64,000 nt of DNA from Ralstonia sp. UBA689 (lineage in GTDB: Bacteria > Pseudomonadota > Gammaproteobacteria > Burkholderiales > Burkholderiaceae): the NCBI RefSeq assembly GCF_002298975.1, contig NZ_DBMV01000021.1, forward strand, positions 62,001 through 126,000, read 5' to 3'. Each line of letters starts with the position of its first letter. Within the stretch, counting starts at the first letter, position 1. Below are positions 8,141-17,344 of this stretch, piece after piece. The translations under genes were made by a program, and so were the position numbers. The notes beneath the pieces are model-generated. The model ran no database searches. It was not told where the DNA came from and worked only from the letters and a program-made list of their open reading frames with translations.

Positions 8141-9518
8141 TCCGTCCGCCAGCCTGATCGACAAGGTCGCACAACGCGTTGCCGCGTGTGCGGCCTTTGT
8201 TGTTTCTGGCGAGGTGCCGACGGTGGCGATTGCGCTATCGGGCGGTCGGGATTCCGCAGCGCTGCTGCACGCCTGCGCGGCGTGGCGCGATGCCGGCGCA
8301 CGCGTGCGGCTCGTCGCTCTGCATATCCATCACGGCTTGCAGGCCGATGCGGATGCCTGGGAGGCGACGTGTGCGCGCATGGCGCAGGAGTTTGGCGTCG
8401 AATTCCGCGTGCGTCGCGTGCACGTTGCGACCGATGCGGGGCAGGGGGTTGAAGAAGCCGCCCGTGACGCCCGCTACGCTGCATTGACTGCAATGTGCCG
8501 GGCGGCAGGCGCGGCGATCTTGCTGACCGCACATCACCAGGACGATCAGGCCGAAACGGTCTTGCTGCAACTGCTGCGCGGCGCCGGTCTCGACGGTCTC
8601 GCGGCCATGCCGATCGAGCGTGCGGCCGGATTGACGCTGCTGCGTCCGTGGCTCGATGTGCCGCGCGATGCGATTGAAGGCTATGCGCAGGTCCATGCCC
8701 TGACGTGGGTCGACGATCCCTCCAACGCCGACGATCGCTATGCGCGCAACGCGCTGCGCCCGCTGCTCGCGGGTATGGTCGAGCATTTTCCTGCGTACCG
8801 TGACGCGCTCTCCCGCAGCGCTGCCCACTTGGCCGATGCGGCTGCGTTGATCGCGGAAGTGGCGCAGGCGGATCTGGCGAGGATTACGCCAGCCGGCGAG
8901 CTTGACGTCATGGCGCTGTCCGCGTTGTCGGTGCCGCGCCAGCGTGCGGTATTGCGCGCATGGATTGCCTCGTCCGCCATGCGCGCAGTGTCCGCGCGCC
9001 GCCTGGATGATCTGCGTATCCAACTGACCGAGGCGCGTGACGACGGCGCGCTGCGCGTCCGGCTGCCGACGGGGCAGGTCAGGCGCTATCGCGGTGTCGC
9101 GCGGATCGAGCTGCGTGCGGACGATGGCGTTGTGCCCGCCGCCGTCGTGATCGATGCCGCGCAGTTCGACCCGCTGCGGCCCGTTGAACAGCGCGTGGAT
9201 GTCGCGGCTTGGGGCGGGATGCTGGTGTTCTCGCCAATGGAAATCGGTATCGCGGCGAAACGCCTGCAGGCGCCGTTATTGTTGGCGCCACGCCGGGGCG
9301 GGGAGCGCATCGTGCTGCGCCGAGGCGGCCCGTCGCGGGCGCTCAAACAGGCGTATCAGGAGACCGGCGTGCCGGCATGGGAACGGCCGTGGCTGCCACT
9401 GCTGTACGCTGGCGATACGCTGGTTTTTGCCGCCGGACTCGGTATCGACTGGGCGGCCGCCGGTGAAGGGCCGGGCTGGCATATCGCCTGGCATCCGGCG
9501 GGCGAGGGCGTGCGCTGA
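8109..9518 (+). CDS. tilS: tRNA(Ile)-lysidine synthetase
   Basis: TilS attaches lysine to C34 of tRNA-Ile(CAU), changing its codon reading from AUG to AUA. The PP-loop SGGRDS is at residues 44-49. HHQDDQAETVLLQLLRGAG and the later substrate-binding (TilS C-terminal) domain are present in 469 residues, a normal length. I chose the ATG at 8109, inside accA; later starts would bring the N-terminus closer to the PP-loop. It is coupled to accA by a 32-base overlap. Confidence 0.94.
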   Translation: MASSRKPTAADPSASLIDKVAQRVAACAAFVVSGEVPTVAIALSGGRDSAALLHACAAWRDAGARVRLVALHIHHGLQADADAWEATCARMAQEFGVEFRVRRVHVATDAGQGVEEAARDARYAALTAMCRAAGAAILLTAHHQDDQAETVLLQLLRGAGLDGLAAMPIERAAGLTLLRPWLDVPRDAIEGYAQVHALTWVDDPSNADDRYARNALRPLLAGMVEHFPAYRDALSRSAAHLADAAALIAEVAQADLARITPAGELDVMALSALSVPRQRAVLRAWIASSAMRAVSARRLDDLRIQLTEARDDGALRVRLPTGQVRRYRGVARIELRADDGVVPAAVVIDAAQFDPLRPVEQRVDVAAWGGMLVFSPMEIGIAAKRLQAPLLLAPRRGGERIVLRRGGPSRALKQAYQETGVPAWERPWLPLLYAGDTLVFAAGLGIDWAAAGEGPGWHIAWHPAGEGVR

Positions 9519-9613
9519 CACGAATCTTGACGGGTATATTGCTTGCTGATGGGTGCAAATTGCTGTATTTTTAAAAGCTTTTGCACCGCCCGCCTCCTCT
9601 CGATCTTTCCAAG

Positions 9614-10864
9614 ATGGCTCTCATCGTTCACAAATACGGCGGCACGTCGATGGGTTCAGTTGAACGCATCAAGAACGTCGCCAAGCGCGTGGCCAAGTGG
9701 CACCGCGCGGGTCACCAAGTCGTGGTCGTTCCTTCGGCCATGTCCGGTGAAACCAACCGCCTGCTGGGTCTGGCCAAAGAGATTTCGGCCCAGCCCGACC
9801 CGCGTGAACTCGACATGATTGCCTCCACCGGCGAGCAGGTGAGTGTGGGTCTGCTGGCCATCGCGCTGCACGCCGAGGGCATCGACGCCCGCAGCTACAC
9901 CGGCTGGCAGGTGCCGGTAAAGACCGATTCGGCTTATACCAAGGCGCGCATCCAGTCGATCGACGACGAGCGCGTGCGCGCTGATCTCGATGCCGGCCGC
10001 GTGGTCGTCATCACTGGCTTTCAGGGTATCGACGGCGAAGGCCACATCACCACGCTTGGTCGCGGCGGTTCGGATACCTCGGCAGTGGCGATTGCCGCCG
10101 CGCTTGAGGCCGACGAATGCCTGATCTACACCGACGTCGACGGCGTGTACACCACAGACCCGCGCGTGGTGGACGACGCCCGTCGCCTGGACAAGATCAC
10201 CTTCGAGGAGATGCTGGAAATGGCCAGCCTCGGCTCGAAGGTGCTGCAGATTCGCTCTGTGGAGTTTGCCGGCAAGTATCGCGTGAAGACCCGCGTGCTG
10301 TCGTCGCTGACCGACCCGCTGATGCCGCTCGATGTTGAAATGAACTCGGGCACGCTGATTACTTTTGAGGAAGATTCGAACATGGAAGCCGCCGCCATTT
10401 CCGGCATCGCCTTTGCGCGCGACGAAGCCAAGATCACTGTGATCGGTGTGCCGGACAAGCCTGGCATCGCTTATCAGATTCTGGGTCCGGTCGCCGACGC
10501 CAATATCGACGTCGACATGATCATCCAGAACCAGTCGGTGGAAGGCAAGACGGACTTCACCTTCACCGTGCCGCGCGGCGAATACCAGCGCGCCCTGGCA
10601 ATCCTGAATGACAGCGTGAAGGCGCACATCGGTGCCGCTAGCATATCGGGCGACCCGAAGGTATCGAAGGTGTCGGTGGTGGGCGTTGGCATGCGCTCGC
10701 ATGTGGGCATCGCCAGCAAGATGTTCCGCACGCTGTCGGAAGAGGGCATCAACATCCAGATGATCTCCACCTCCGAGATCAAGATCTCGGTGCTGATCGA
10801 CGAGAAGTACATGGAGCTGGCTGTGCGCGCGCTCCACAAGGCGTTCGAGCTGGATCAGGCGTAA
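9614..10864 (+). CDS. lysC: Aspartate kinase
   Basis: Aspartokinase phosphorylates aspartate at the head of the lysine, threonine and methionine pathways. The 416-residue protein has the N-terminal kinase motif KYGGTSMGS (6-14) and GRGGSDTSAVA in the amino-acid kinase domain. Two C-terminal ACT domains (around VIGVPDKPGIAYQIL and VGVGMRSHVGIASKMF) are the usual sites of allosteric feedback. I chose the ATG at 9614 because the conserved Met-Ala-Leu-Ile-Val start fits there. It stands alone between tilS and the tRNA-Ser gene. Confidence 0.96.
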   Translation: MALIVHKYGGTSMGSVERIKNVAKRVAKWHRAGHQVVVVPSAMSGETNRLLGLAKEISAQPDPRELDMIASTGEQVSVGLLAIALHAEGIDARSYTGWQVPVKTDSAYTKARIQSIDDERVRADLDAGRVVVITGFQGIDGEGHITTLGRGGSDTSAVAIAAALEADECLIYTDVDGVYTTDPRVVDDARRLDKITFEEMLEMASLGSKVLQIRSVEFAGKYRVKTRVLSSLTDPLMPLDVEMNSGTLITFEEDSNMEAAAISGIAFARDEAKITVIGVPDKPGIAYQILGPVADANIDVDMIIQNQSVEGKTDFTFTVPRGEYQRALAILNDSVKAHIGAASISGDPKVSKVSVVGVGMRSHVGIASKMFRTLSEEGINIQMISTSEIKISVLIDEKYMELAVRALHKAFELDQA

Positions 10865-10879
10865 TCGCTTGAGTCGGTG

Positions 10880-10895
10880 CCGGGTGGCGACCCGG
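10880..10895 (+). terminator. GC hairpin behind lysC
   Basis: CCGGGT at 10880-10885 pairs with ACCCGG at 10890-10895 over a four-base loop, 15 bases past the lysC stop. No U-run follows, so it is at most a weak or Rho-assisted terminator. Confidence 0.3.
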
Positions 10896-10932
10896 GGCCA
10901 CACATTCTCACCGTGTTGTCATGCAGTTGTCG

Positions 10933-10961
10933 TTGACCGGGTGGGGTGAAGTGGCTAGAAT
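10933..10961 (+). promoter_or_regulatory. Sigma-70 promoter of the tRNA-Ser gene
   Basis: TTGACC at 10933-10938 and TAGAAT at 10956-10961 are spaced by exactly 17 bases and lie about 44 bases before the tRNA. This is the best promoter match in the window. Confidence 0.7.
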
Positions 10962-11004
10962 ACGCGCTTCGTCGCGCGGGCTCCTTCGCTGCGACGCTGT
11001 TTTG

Positions 11005-11098
11005 GGAGACGTGGCCGAGAGGTCGAAGGCACTCCCCTGCTAAGGGAGCATCCGGGCCAAAACCTGGATCGAGGGTTCGAATCCCTCCGTCTCCGCCA
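11005..11098 (+). tRNA. tRNA-Ser(GCU), with encoded CCA
   Basis: The acceptor stem GGAGACG (11005-11011) pairs perfectly with CGTCTCC (11088-11094), followed by discriminator G and CCA. The anticodon loop CTGCTAA gives anticodon GCU, reading AGC/AGU codons. A long variable arm (the paired gcatccgggccaaaacctggatc region) is typical of class II serine tRNAs, and the T arm has GGTTCGAAT. The foreign-looking DNA starts straight behind it, consistent with the 3' end of tRNA-Ser as an integration site. Confidence 0.96.
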
Positions 11099-11110
11099 GT
11101 TTGGTGGAGA

Positions 11111-11150
11111 AAACCCCGTAAGTTCAAGGACTTACGGGGTTTTTGTTTTT
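11111..11150 (+). terminator. Rho-independent terminator of tRNA-Ser
   Basis: AAACCCCGTAAG (11111-11122) and CTTACGGGGTTT (11131-11142) form a perfect 12-bp stem over an eight-base loop, followed by a T-rich tract to 11150. Confidence 0.85.
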
Positions 11151-11347
11151 CTGGCCCCTCAGCTAGCCCATCACCAAGTGTTGGCCTGTCCGCTGTCGCC
11201 TTAGCCCATCACTCTGGCCCTCTGCGCAGAGTTCGTTGCTGAGCTCCTAGTCGTGCGCACGGCAGAGGCCTGCTTGGGTGGGGGCGTCGGAAGATCGCCG
11301 CTCTTTTATACTCCGGGGACTTACGAGAACAGTCCAACGGGGTCCAA

Positions 11348-12490
11348 GTGCAAGTTCGCGTCAAACTGCCATCAGGTCCACTCATTGAGTTTTCGGATTT
11401 CTGCAAGGCGATAGCCGAAGCGCTTCGACCGACGGCGGTACCGCACTTCGAGGGTATCGAGTGCATTGTTGGCAAGCTACAAAGGTTTTGCCCACCGATG
11501 CAGGGGTATACCGGCAATGGCGAGTCGGCGGTTGAGCATGCGCAGGTCGCGCCGCAGGCCGAAGGCGAGCACGCGTCGGACTCTCCGTCCCGGGATTGGC
11601 ATGGTGCCGATGTGCAGGCGACGTCGGAGCCGGCAGCGGAATCCGATGCACAACAACAGATCGTCGAGTTGTCGGAGGCTCCATACCGCTTGACCGAGGA
11701 TGATCGTCGCGCGCTAAGCCGTCTGTTGTCAGGGTTGCCATCCCTGCGGTATCCGATTTCGGATGGCGACAAGACAGCGTTTCACGACGCCTGGTCCAGC
11801 GCGACCGGCCGGCCGTCGTGGGAGCCCATTCTGATGACGGCTGCCGACATGGATCGGTACAAATTCGAGCAAAAGGAGATTCAGGTTCGCCATCAACGGG
11901 CGTTGCGAGATGAGTTTGCGCGAGGCCGGTTCACTGCGGTCGATGCTGGGCACGCCCCCGTAGTGGCGCTCGCGTTAGGCAGCTTCATTCCTAGGGAGTC
12001 TGCGATCGCCTATTTGAAGCGTTGCGGCTTTGTGCCTGATGACGGTGATGTAGGCGTTGATACTGAGCGCAATGACCACCCGCCGGAGCCTATGCTGGCT
12101 CCGGCGGTTATGCCGCATCAGATCCCAACGCCGAAAGCGGAGGAACCAGCGGCATCGGCGAAGGGCGGGCAACATGCCCATGCTGTCGACGTCAAAGAGA
12201 ATAACCCCGACTCGGCGAATGGCCGTGACAATGAAGGCAAATCCTCTCAGCCCGCTCGGGGTACGGCAATGAGAAAGGTCGGGAAGGTCGCCCGCTTGCC
12301 GCGCGTTATCGAGTTGACTGGTCTTGGTCGCAGTTCGATCTACAACCGCATGGACTCTCGCTCACCGTATTACGACCCAACGTTCCCGAGATGTTTCTCT
12401 CTCAGTGCCAATGAAAATGGTGCGGTGGGATGGGACGAAGAACAGGTCCGTGCGTGGGTGGCCGCCCAGGCCGCGAGCGCTCAAGAGTGA
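11348..12490 (+). CDS. AlpA-like DNA-binding regulator with long N-terminal extension
   Basis: The last 65 or so of 380 residues match the AlpA/phage excisionase-type helix-turn-helix family: LPRVIELTGLGRSSIYNRM, then a stretch ending in W-D-E-E-Q-V-R-A-W. AlpA proteins switch on integrase/excision genes of mobile elements. The first 300 residues are unlike usual AlpA proteins (which have about 70 residues) and contain low-complexity acidic parts; I cannot name a domain there. The start is a GTG, with no strong ribosome site seen. It is the first gene behind the tRNA and is followed by the DUF3987 gene. Confidence 0.65.
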   Translation: MQVRVKLPSGPLIEFSDFCKAIAEALRPTAVPHFEGIECIVGKLQRFCPPMQGYTGNGESAVEHAQVAPQAEGEHASDSPSRDWHGADVQATSEPAAESDAQQQIVELSEAPYRLTEDDRRALSRLLSGLPSLRYPISDGDKTAFHDAWSSATGRPSWEPILMTAADMDRYKFEQKEIQVRHQRALRDEFARGRFTAVDAGHAPVVALALGSFIPRESAIAYLKRCGFVPDDGDVGVDTERNDHPPEPMLAPAVMPHQIPTPKAEEPAASAKGGQHAHAVDVKENNPDSANGRDNEGKSSQPARGTAMRKVGKVARLPRVIELTGLGRSSIYNRMDSRSPYYDPTFPRCFSLSANENGAVGWDEEQVRAWVAAQAASAQE

Positions 12491-12674
12491 GTAGCTTCAA
12501 CAATTTGAAATGGCGCTCGAAGGAAGGGGGTTGCTGAATGACGCCGCGTCTTCTTTTCGTATCCATGTTCGCGCGTTGTTTAGCGATGTATCGAAGATTG
12601 TCCCGTAGTCAACGTATGGGCCAGGCCAGGTCATCTGACGCTGGCGCTGGCGCTGGTCTCTCGGAGAGTTTTGC

Positions 12675-14915
12675 ATGCCACTGAAAGTCCCTGAAACGGA
12701 AGTCCGATATGAATTTCCGGGGTTGCGGGACCTTTTGTCATACCCGTTGGAAATGTTTCCGCCAATCATGCGGCATGCAATCAAGGAAGTAAGCGACAGC
12801 CTGGGAGCGCCGGTGCCGTTGGCTGCTAGCGCCGCGCTGGGTGCGGTTTCGTTGGCCTGCCAGAATTTCGTAAACGTGCAGTGCCCCGGATATGAGCCTG
12901 CCTCTTGCGCACTGTTCCTTTGGACCATCGCGGAGTCGAGTCACGGTAAGAGCGAGGTAGAGCGGCGTTTTCTTCGGGCGGTTCACCAGTTCGAGGAGAG
13001 TGAAGAAAACGCTGTCGATACCAGGAAATCGAGGTTTGCCGCCGAATTGAAATTCTGGCAGGAAGACGAAAAGGACCTTGAAAAGCAGTATCGGAAAGCA
13101 AAGTCAGCCGAGGAAAAGGAAAGGATCAAAAATCAACGTCTAGAGCATGCGGGCACAAAACCTAAGGAGCGGCGCGCAAGGATTCTGCAATACACCGAAG
13201 CGTCGCCGCAGCAGCTAACGGAAGCGCTTAGCCAGTTCGGGGCCATTGGGCTTATGTGTGCTGACGCTGGCGACGTGGTGAAGATTGGAGAAACCTTTCG
13301 TCAGACAACGTTGTTGAACGGTCTGTGGAGCGGGGAGCATCGCCGTTCCGGGCTGGTAGGTGGGGATCGCGCAACGAAAGCTCCACGTCTTACGATATCG
13401 ATGATGTTGCAGGAAAGCGAGTTCCGGGCGTTTGTCGAGCAGCGGCGTGGTCGGGCAGCGGTAGGGAATGGCCTTTGGGCAAGATTCCTGATTGCGCAGC
13501 CAGGATCGTTCTGGGGAACGCCGGGCGATAACGCTGACGAGCATTATCTGGACGAATTTAACGCTCGCATAACACGTATTCTGGCGCAGGTCGTACCTTC
13601 GGCAGCAGAGCGTGAGACGCTCACCCTATCAAACGATGCCCAGTTGTACTGGAAATGCTATCGGGATGCCATGAAGAGGGCCGCTGGGGACTTGCGGCGC
13701 ACAACAGCGGAAAGAAACTTCCTTCTTAAGCTCGCGCAGCAGGCGTCCAGGATTGCAGCGCTTTTTCACTATTTTTCGCGCGGCGACGTTGTTGAGGGCG
13801 TCAGCTGCGGGTCGTCGGCAGCGGCCGAGGTCAACGCCAACGCCAACGCCAACGCATCTGTCGCATTGCCTCTGGCAAATACGTCGCAAGACCATACACG
13901 GGATTCCGGAGAACCGTTGACCGTGCTGCGCGATGCGGATAAACGACCTACCGAGTCTCAGGTTGAGCAGGCGGATGAAACCGCAGAGGCTGGGCCGTCA
14001 CAGTTTGATGGCTTGGGCGAGGATGGGGTGGATCGTTTTCCGGTGCACACGGGGGAGGCAAATGACCAGGCAGCAGGTGACGAAAGCCAAGTTGTCACGG
14101 TGTCGAATCGAACTGGCCGCGCGGATGAAATAGCTGATGACTTGCCGGGAATCCGCGCACATCAATCTGAAAGTTCCGCAGAGGCAACGCAGCCCGCGCA
14201 CGATCAATTTCATACTCGGCCGAAAATCGAACTGAGAGCAACGGTTGACAAGGCGCTAGACGAAATATCCGGACAGACAATGCGGGATGCGATAAGTCTG
14301 TGCGATTGGTTTATGTGTGAATATGGGAAAGTGATGGGTCGGCAAGAGTCACCCGATCAAGCGATCCCGATGGGGGGGCATCAAAATCTAAACGATAATG
14401 GGCAAAAATTATTTGGATGGATTTATAGGAATTACGACCGCATTGCTGCGGAGCAGAATAATGAGTGCGTGAAGCTCGATTATTCAAAGTTTCAAAATGC
14501 ATTCAGTAGAATGGGGCGAGAGAAAATTCTTACTGCGATGGAGTGGCTTGGTCAGCGGCAAGGGTTTCGTTTGGGATGTGGGCCGAGGGGTGGTAAGTAT
14601 CTTTGTTGTAACCCATCGGGAAAATTCTGCAATGGCTGCGAATCAGTCAGTGCACATGGCCAACCGAATTTTATGCCAGATTCCCAAAATAGTTCATTTG
14701 CAAATGGCGGTCCTGCTTTATTTCCATTGCAAAGTCAAGTTGATGCATCTGGGGTGGCTTCTAGTCACGGCAGGAGAGTCGTTGCGCTAAGTGAAGTCAG
14801 CACGGACGGTCGGCATGCGGGTAATCAGGTGCACGAAAGTCAAGGCGCGATCAATGATGGGCGCGCGTCGCATGCTCGGTGGGTGGACGAGATCGCAGGC
14901 AATCTATCTGACTAG
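12675..14915 (+). CDS. DUF3987 (YfjI-type) protein of mobile elements
   Basis: This 746-residue protein has the DUF3987 signature at its N-terminus: YPLEMFPPIMRHAI, then a run of small residues (LAASAALGAVSLACQ), then AESSHGKSE at about 86-94, a P-loop-like GKS. A charged helical, coiled-coil-like segment follows (about 105-160). Residues about 400-540 are acidic, low-complexity and include an Asn-Ala tandem repeat encoded by repeated AACGCC at about 13832-13857. DUF3987 proteins occur in islands and satellites and are thought to be replication-type ATPases; the function is not proven. It sits 184 bases after the AlpA-like gene, with lower GC than the core. Confidence 0.7.
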   Translation: MPLKVPETEVRYEFPGLRDLLSYPLEMFPPIMRHAIKEVSDSLGAPVPLAASAALGAVSLACQNFVNVQCPGYEPASCALFLWTIAESSHGKSEVERRFLRAVHQFEESEENAVDTRKSRFAAELKFWQEDEKDLEKQYRKAKSAEEKERIKNQRLEHAGTKPKERRARILQYTEASPQQLTEALSQFGAIGLMCADAGDVVKIGETFRQTTLLNGLWSGEHRRSGLVGGDRATKAPRLTISMMLQESEFRAFVEQRRGRAAVGNGLWARFLIAQPGSFWGTPGDNADEHYLDEFNARITRILAQVVPSAAERETLTLSNDAQLYWKCYRDAMKRAAGDLRRTTAERNFLLKLAQQASRIAALFHYFSRGDVVEGVSCGSSAAAEVNANANANASVALPLANTSQDHTRDSGEPLTVLRDADKRPTESQVEQADETAEAGPSQFDGLGEDGVDRFPVHTGEANDQAAGDESQVVTVSNRTGRADEIADDLPGIRAHQSESSAEATQPAHDQFHTRPKIELRATVDKALDEISGQTMRDAISLCDWFMCEYGKVMGRQESPDQAIPMGGHQNLNDNGQKLFGWIYRNYDRIAAEQNNECVKLDYSKFQNAFSRMGREKILTAMEWLGQRQGFRLGCGPRGGKYLCCNPSGKFCNGCESVSAHGQPNFMPDSQNSSFANGGPALFPLQSQVDASGVASSHGRRVVALSEVSTDGRHAGNQVHESQGAINDGRASHARWVDEIAGNLSD

Positions 14916-14980
14916 CTATGGTTATTGCTTGGCAATAGCAACCGCCTACTGAGGATCGCGATCCCTGCACACACCAATAC

Positions 14981-15010
14981 CCTAGATATGCCTAGGTATG
15001 CATATCTAGG
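14981..15010. repeat. Perfect 11-bp inverted repeat
   Basis: CCTAGATATGC at 14981-14991 is the exact reverse complement of GCATATCTAGG at 15000-15010, with eight bases between (CTAGGTAT, itself CTAG-containing). It lies in the AT-rich gap behind the DUF3987 gene. It is not followed by a U-run, so a protein-binding site is more likely than a terminator. Confidence 0.6.
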
Positions 15011-15202
15011 CTATGTATGTAGCCGCTTAGCACTGTTCTGGTTTGGTGAGTCGCGGGCAGGTGATGCCGGTCGAGCCCACGCCGAGAGCGCATACGCTGA
15101 CGATGGGGTGCCGGGCGCGATAGAGCGGTGAGGATGGGGTGTGCGGCAGGTTGTCGGTATGGTTGCAAATAGCTTCATTGGGTTTCACAATGGTGCGTTC
15201 GT

Positions 15203-15694
15203 ATGCAACCGGTTGCTGTCATGTCGAAAGAAGACCTGTTAGAAGGGCTGCGCAATCTTGAGCGCCGAGAGAAGCCGGGGAGTGCGGCTGCGCAGCTTCG
15301 CGAAATTGAGGCTGAGATTAGTGCTTCGCTGGCGAAGGGCTATACGCTCAAGCAGGTATGGAGCAGTTTGTGTGAACGAGGCCTCAAGCTGTCCTTCGGC
15401 GGTTTCAAATCGTCCTTCTATCGGGGGCAGCGAGAAACCAAAGAGTTGCAAAAAGTCTTAAATGGTTTTGATGAGTGCCCGCATTGTGGTGGTGCATTGG
15501 CCAACCGGGGCAGTAGCGTGGCCAACCAGAGCAAGGAGACAGAGGCTGCGACGGATTCGCATCCGTCGGTTACTGCTGGGGGGAAGTCTTCCGCCAAAGA
15601 TGCGGTCGGCGAAAGCATGGGCGCGTCTTTCGCCCGTGCGCTTGAGGAACGGATGTTGTCGACGCCTTTGGCAATACGCAGATCGAAGCCCTAG
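15203..15694 (+). CDS. Small TraK-like mobilization/DNA-binding protein
   Basis: This protein of 163 residues contains AEISASLAKGYTLKQVWSSL and an F-G-G-F-K-S-S-F-Y-R stretch. The pattern 'x-I-x-A-x-L-x-x-G-Y-x-x-K-x-I-W-x-x-L' followed by an aromatic-rich strand occurs in TraK-type oriT-binding proteins of conjugative plasmids. A CPHCGG motif near residue 93-98 could bind zinc but has only one Cys pair. The second half is low-complexity. ATG at 15221 (MSKEDLL) is an alternative start. The link to transfer is inferred from this pattern and the relaxase downstream. Confidence 0.5.
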   Translation: MQPVAVMSKEDLLEGLRNLERREKPGSAAAQLREIEAEISASLAKGYTLKQVWSSLCERGLKLSFGGFKSSFYRGQRETKELQKVLNGFDECPHCGGALANRGSSVANQSKETEAATDSHPSVTAGGKSSAKDAVGESMGASFARALEERMLSTPLAIRRSKP

Positions 15695-15737
15695 TTCCGG
15701 CTTGTTCGCTGGGTGTCATTGAGGTTCCCAGGATCAA

Positions 15738-15986
15738 TTGGATGCGCCAGAACTGCTGCGTTGGGTTGTCTGGGAACTGCGCCGTCGCGGTGTTTTTAGC
15801 ATCCGTGAATCGGACATCGTGACGCAGGCGAAGAACTTAGGGTGGACGTCGCAGCGTCCCAGGGCAGCCCTGATGGTGCTTTTCGCGACAGGCGAGCTCA
15901 AACTGCTGCCGCGTACGATCAACGGTCGCCGGGTCGAGATGGTGGAGCTGCCGAGCACTTCGCTCCATTTGCCGCCGCTCATCTGA
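15738..15986 (+). CDS. Small protein, possible winged helix
   Basis: This is an 82-residue protein of unknown function, starting at TTG and read in the same direction as the TraK-like gene 43 bases upstream. Its pattern (short helices, SIRESDIVTQAKNLGW, then a beta-rich tail GELKLLPRTINGRRVEMVEL) looks like a winged-helix fold. No family is recognised. It could regulate the element or be part of its replication module. Confidence 0.4.
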   Translation: MDAPELLRWVVWELRRRGVFSIRESDIVTQAKNLGWTSQRPRAALMVLFATGELKLLPRTINGRRVEMVELPSTSLHLPPLI

Positions 15987-16038
15987 AAGCCCTCACTGGC
16001 CCCGTTCGCCATCCGGTGGACGGGGTTTTCTGCTGAGC

Positions 16039-17344
16039 ATGACAGCGCAACGCTGCCGTTGGCTCCCTCGTCCCAACACCACAATGACCAAACAGACGCC
16101 GCTCGGCACAATCGCGCCGCAGATCCTTGCTGGACTCGCCGGGTACATCGACCGCACCTTGAACTGCCGTGTTGAGCCGGACGGCAGGAAAACCATTTTG
16201 TCCGGTCCGGAAATCGGGAGCCTGTTCACGCTCGACCGCTTTGTCTGGTCGGCGCTCGCAACCCCGTTCGCCCCTTTTCGTATTTCCGGCACGATGCATT
16301 TGCCGCATGAGTACCAGCAAGGCGCACTGCACGAAGAGCATCTTTCCGGACGATGGAATTACACCAAGTCTGCGTCGCCGAACCCGTACTGCCAAGACAC
16401 CTTGGACTTGGCCGCTCAATTGCAGAGAATCTCTCACTCTGTGGAAACGTTTGATCCGTCGAAGCGGGAGGCCGCGCAACTAGTGCATGCGCCGCATCTT
16501 CGGCTGCTGCTGGACACATTCTTCCACCACCCCATCCGCAACTGCGGCGGCAGCGACATCAATTCGCCTACCGTTCATGAGGGTCTCATCAAGGCGGAGA
16601 TCTACAACGATTTCGCGGCTCAATTCCGTCAGGCGATGCTCGCCAGGAAGTTCCTGCGACGGGAGCGGCACAACTGGCATATGGGCTGTCGGGAGAACCA
16701 AACGAGCCTGCGTGCTTACCTGGATGGCTTGTTCACGCGGCCCCCCAGCCTGACCGTCCTGCACCTCCGTCTGTTCCACGCTAAGAACCGGGCTGACCTG
16801 ATCTCGGCTCCGGTGGAGGATTAACATCGGGACCTGCACGAGCTCCGAGCCTGCCGCACGGCGTTCTTCGACCGCATGCGCAGGAAGCCAGCGCTGTTCA
16901 CCCAGAAGCCTGGGTACGTCTGGGCCATCTTGCCTTCGCTGGAAGGGGGGTACGATCTGCATCTCACACTGCTGTTCGACACGGTTGCTTTGTGCAAGGT
17001 GCTCGACGACAAAAGGGTGGAGGCCGAACAAGCCGGGACGATCTTGGAGGACCATGCAGACCAGATCGGAACTTACTGGGTGAGGACGGCGACCGAGGGT
17101 CAGGGGGGGCTATCTTCGAGGCGACAGAAACGACTGGCTATATGGGCCAGGCTGGGTGCACGGCGAGGTTCGTCCCCATGACACTAGGCGCCGCCAAAAG
17201 CTCCAGGAAACGCTCGGCTACCTGCCCATGCGCCGTGCCTTGGTGCGTCTGAAAAACGAGCCTGAGGGCGAGTATTTCGGCATGCGTGAGCGCAGAGCGC
17301 GAGCCCCACGTCGACCCGCTAGGCTAACCAAGACGGACGCGTAG
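16039..17344 (+). pseudogene. Inovirus Gp2/YagK-YfjJ-type gene, broken by a stop and a frameshift
   Basis: Reading from 16039 (or the ATG at 16084), the protein looks like the inovirus Gp2 family, which is related to YfjJ and has roles in element replication. It has a long N-terminal part, then LTVLHLRLFHAKN, then GYVWAILPSLEGGYDLHLTLLFD and IGTYWVRTATEG. The frame is cut by a TAA at 16822-16824, but coding sense continues in the same frame behind it. At a run of seven G (17103-17109) the sense moves by one base to GYLRGDRNDWLYGPGW and then GYLPMRRALVRLK, ending at 17344. Two separate lesions suggest a dead gene; sequencing error could explain only the G-run. Confidence 0.65.

Noticed and set aside
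7079..8164. Long open frame antisense to accA
   Set aside because: A shadow of accA with no domain or ribosome site.
9656..10903. Long open frame antisense to lysC
   Set aside because: A shadow of lysC, His- and Arg-rich without family motifs.
11075..11098. A second copy of the tRNA-Ser 3' end marking the far end of the island
   Set aside because: Reading through the window I did not find a repeat, but this was done by eye, so it needs a real search.
14925..15131. Short open frame behind the DUF3987 gene
   Set aside because: It runs through the inverted repeat at 14981, has no ribosome site and no coding pattern.
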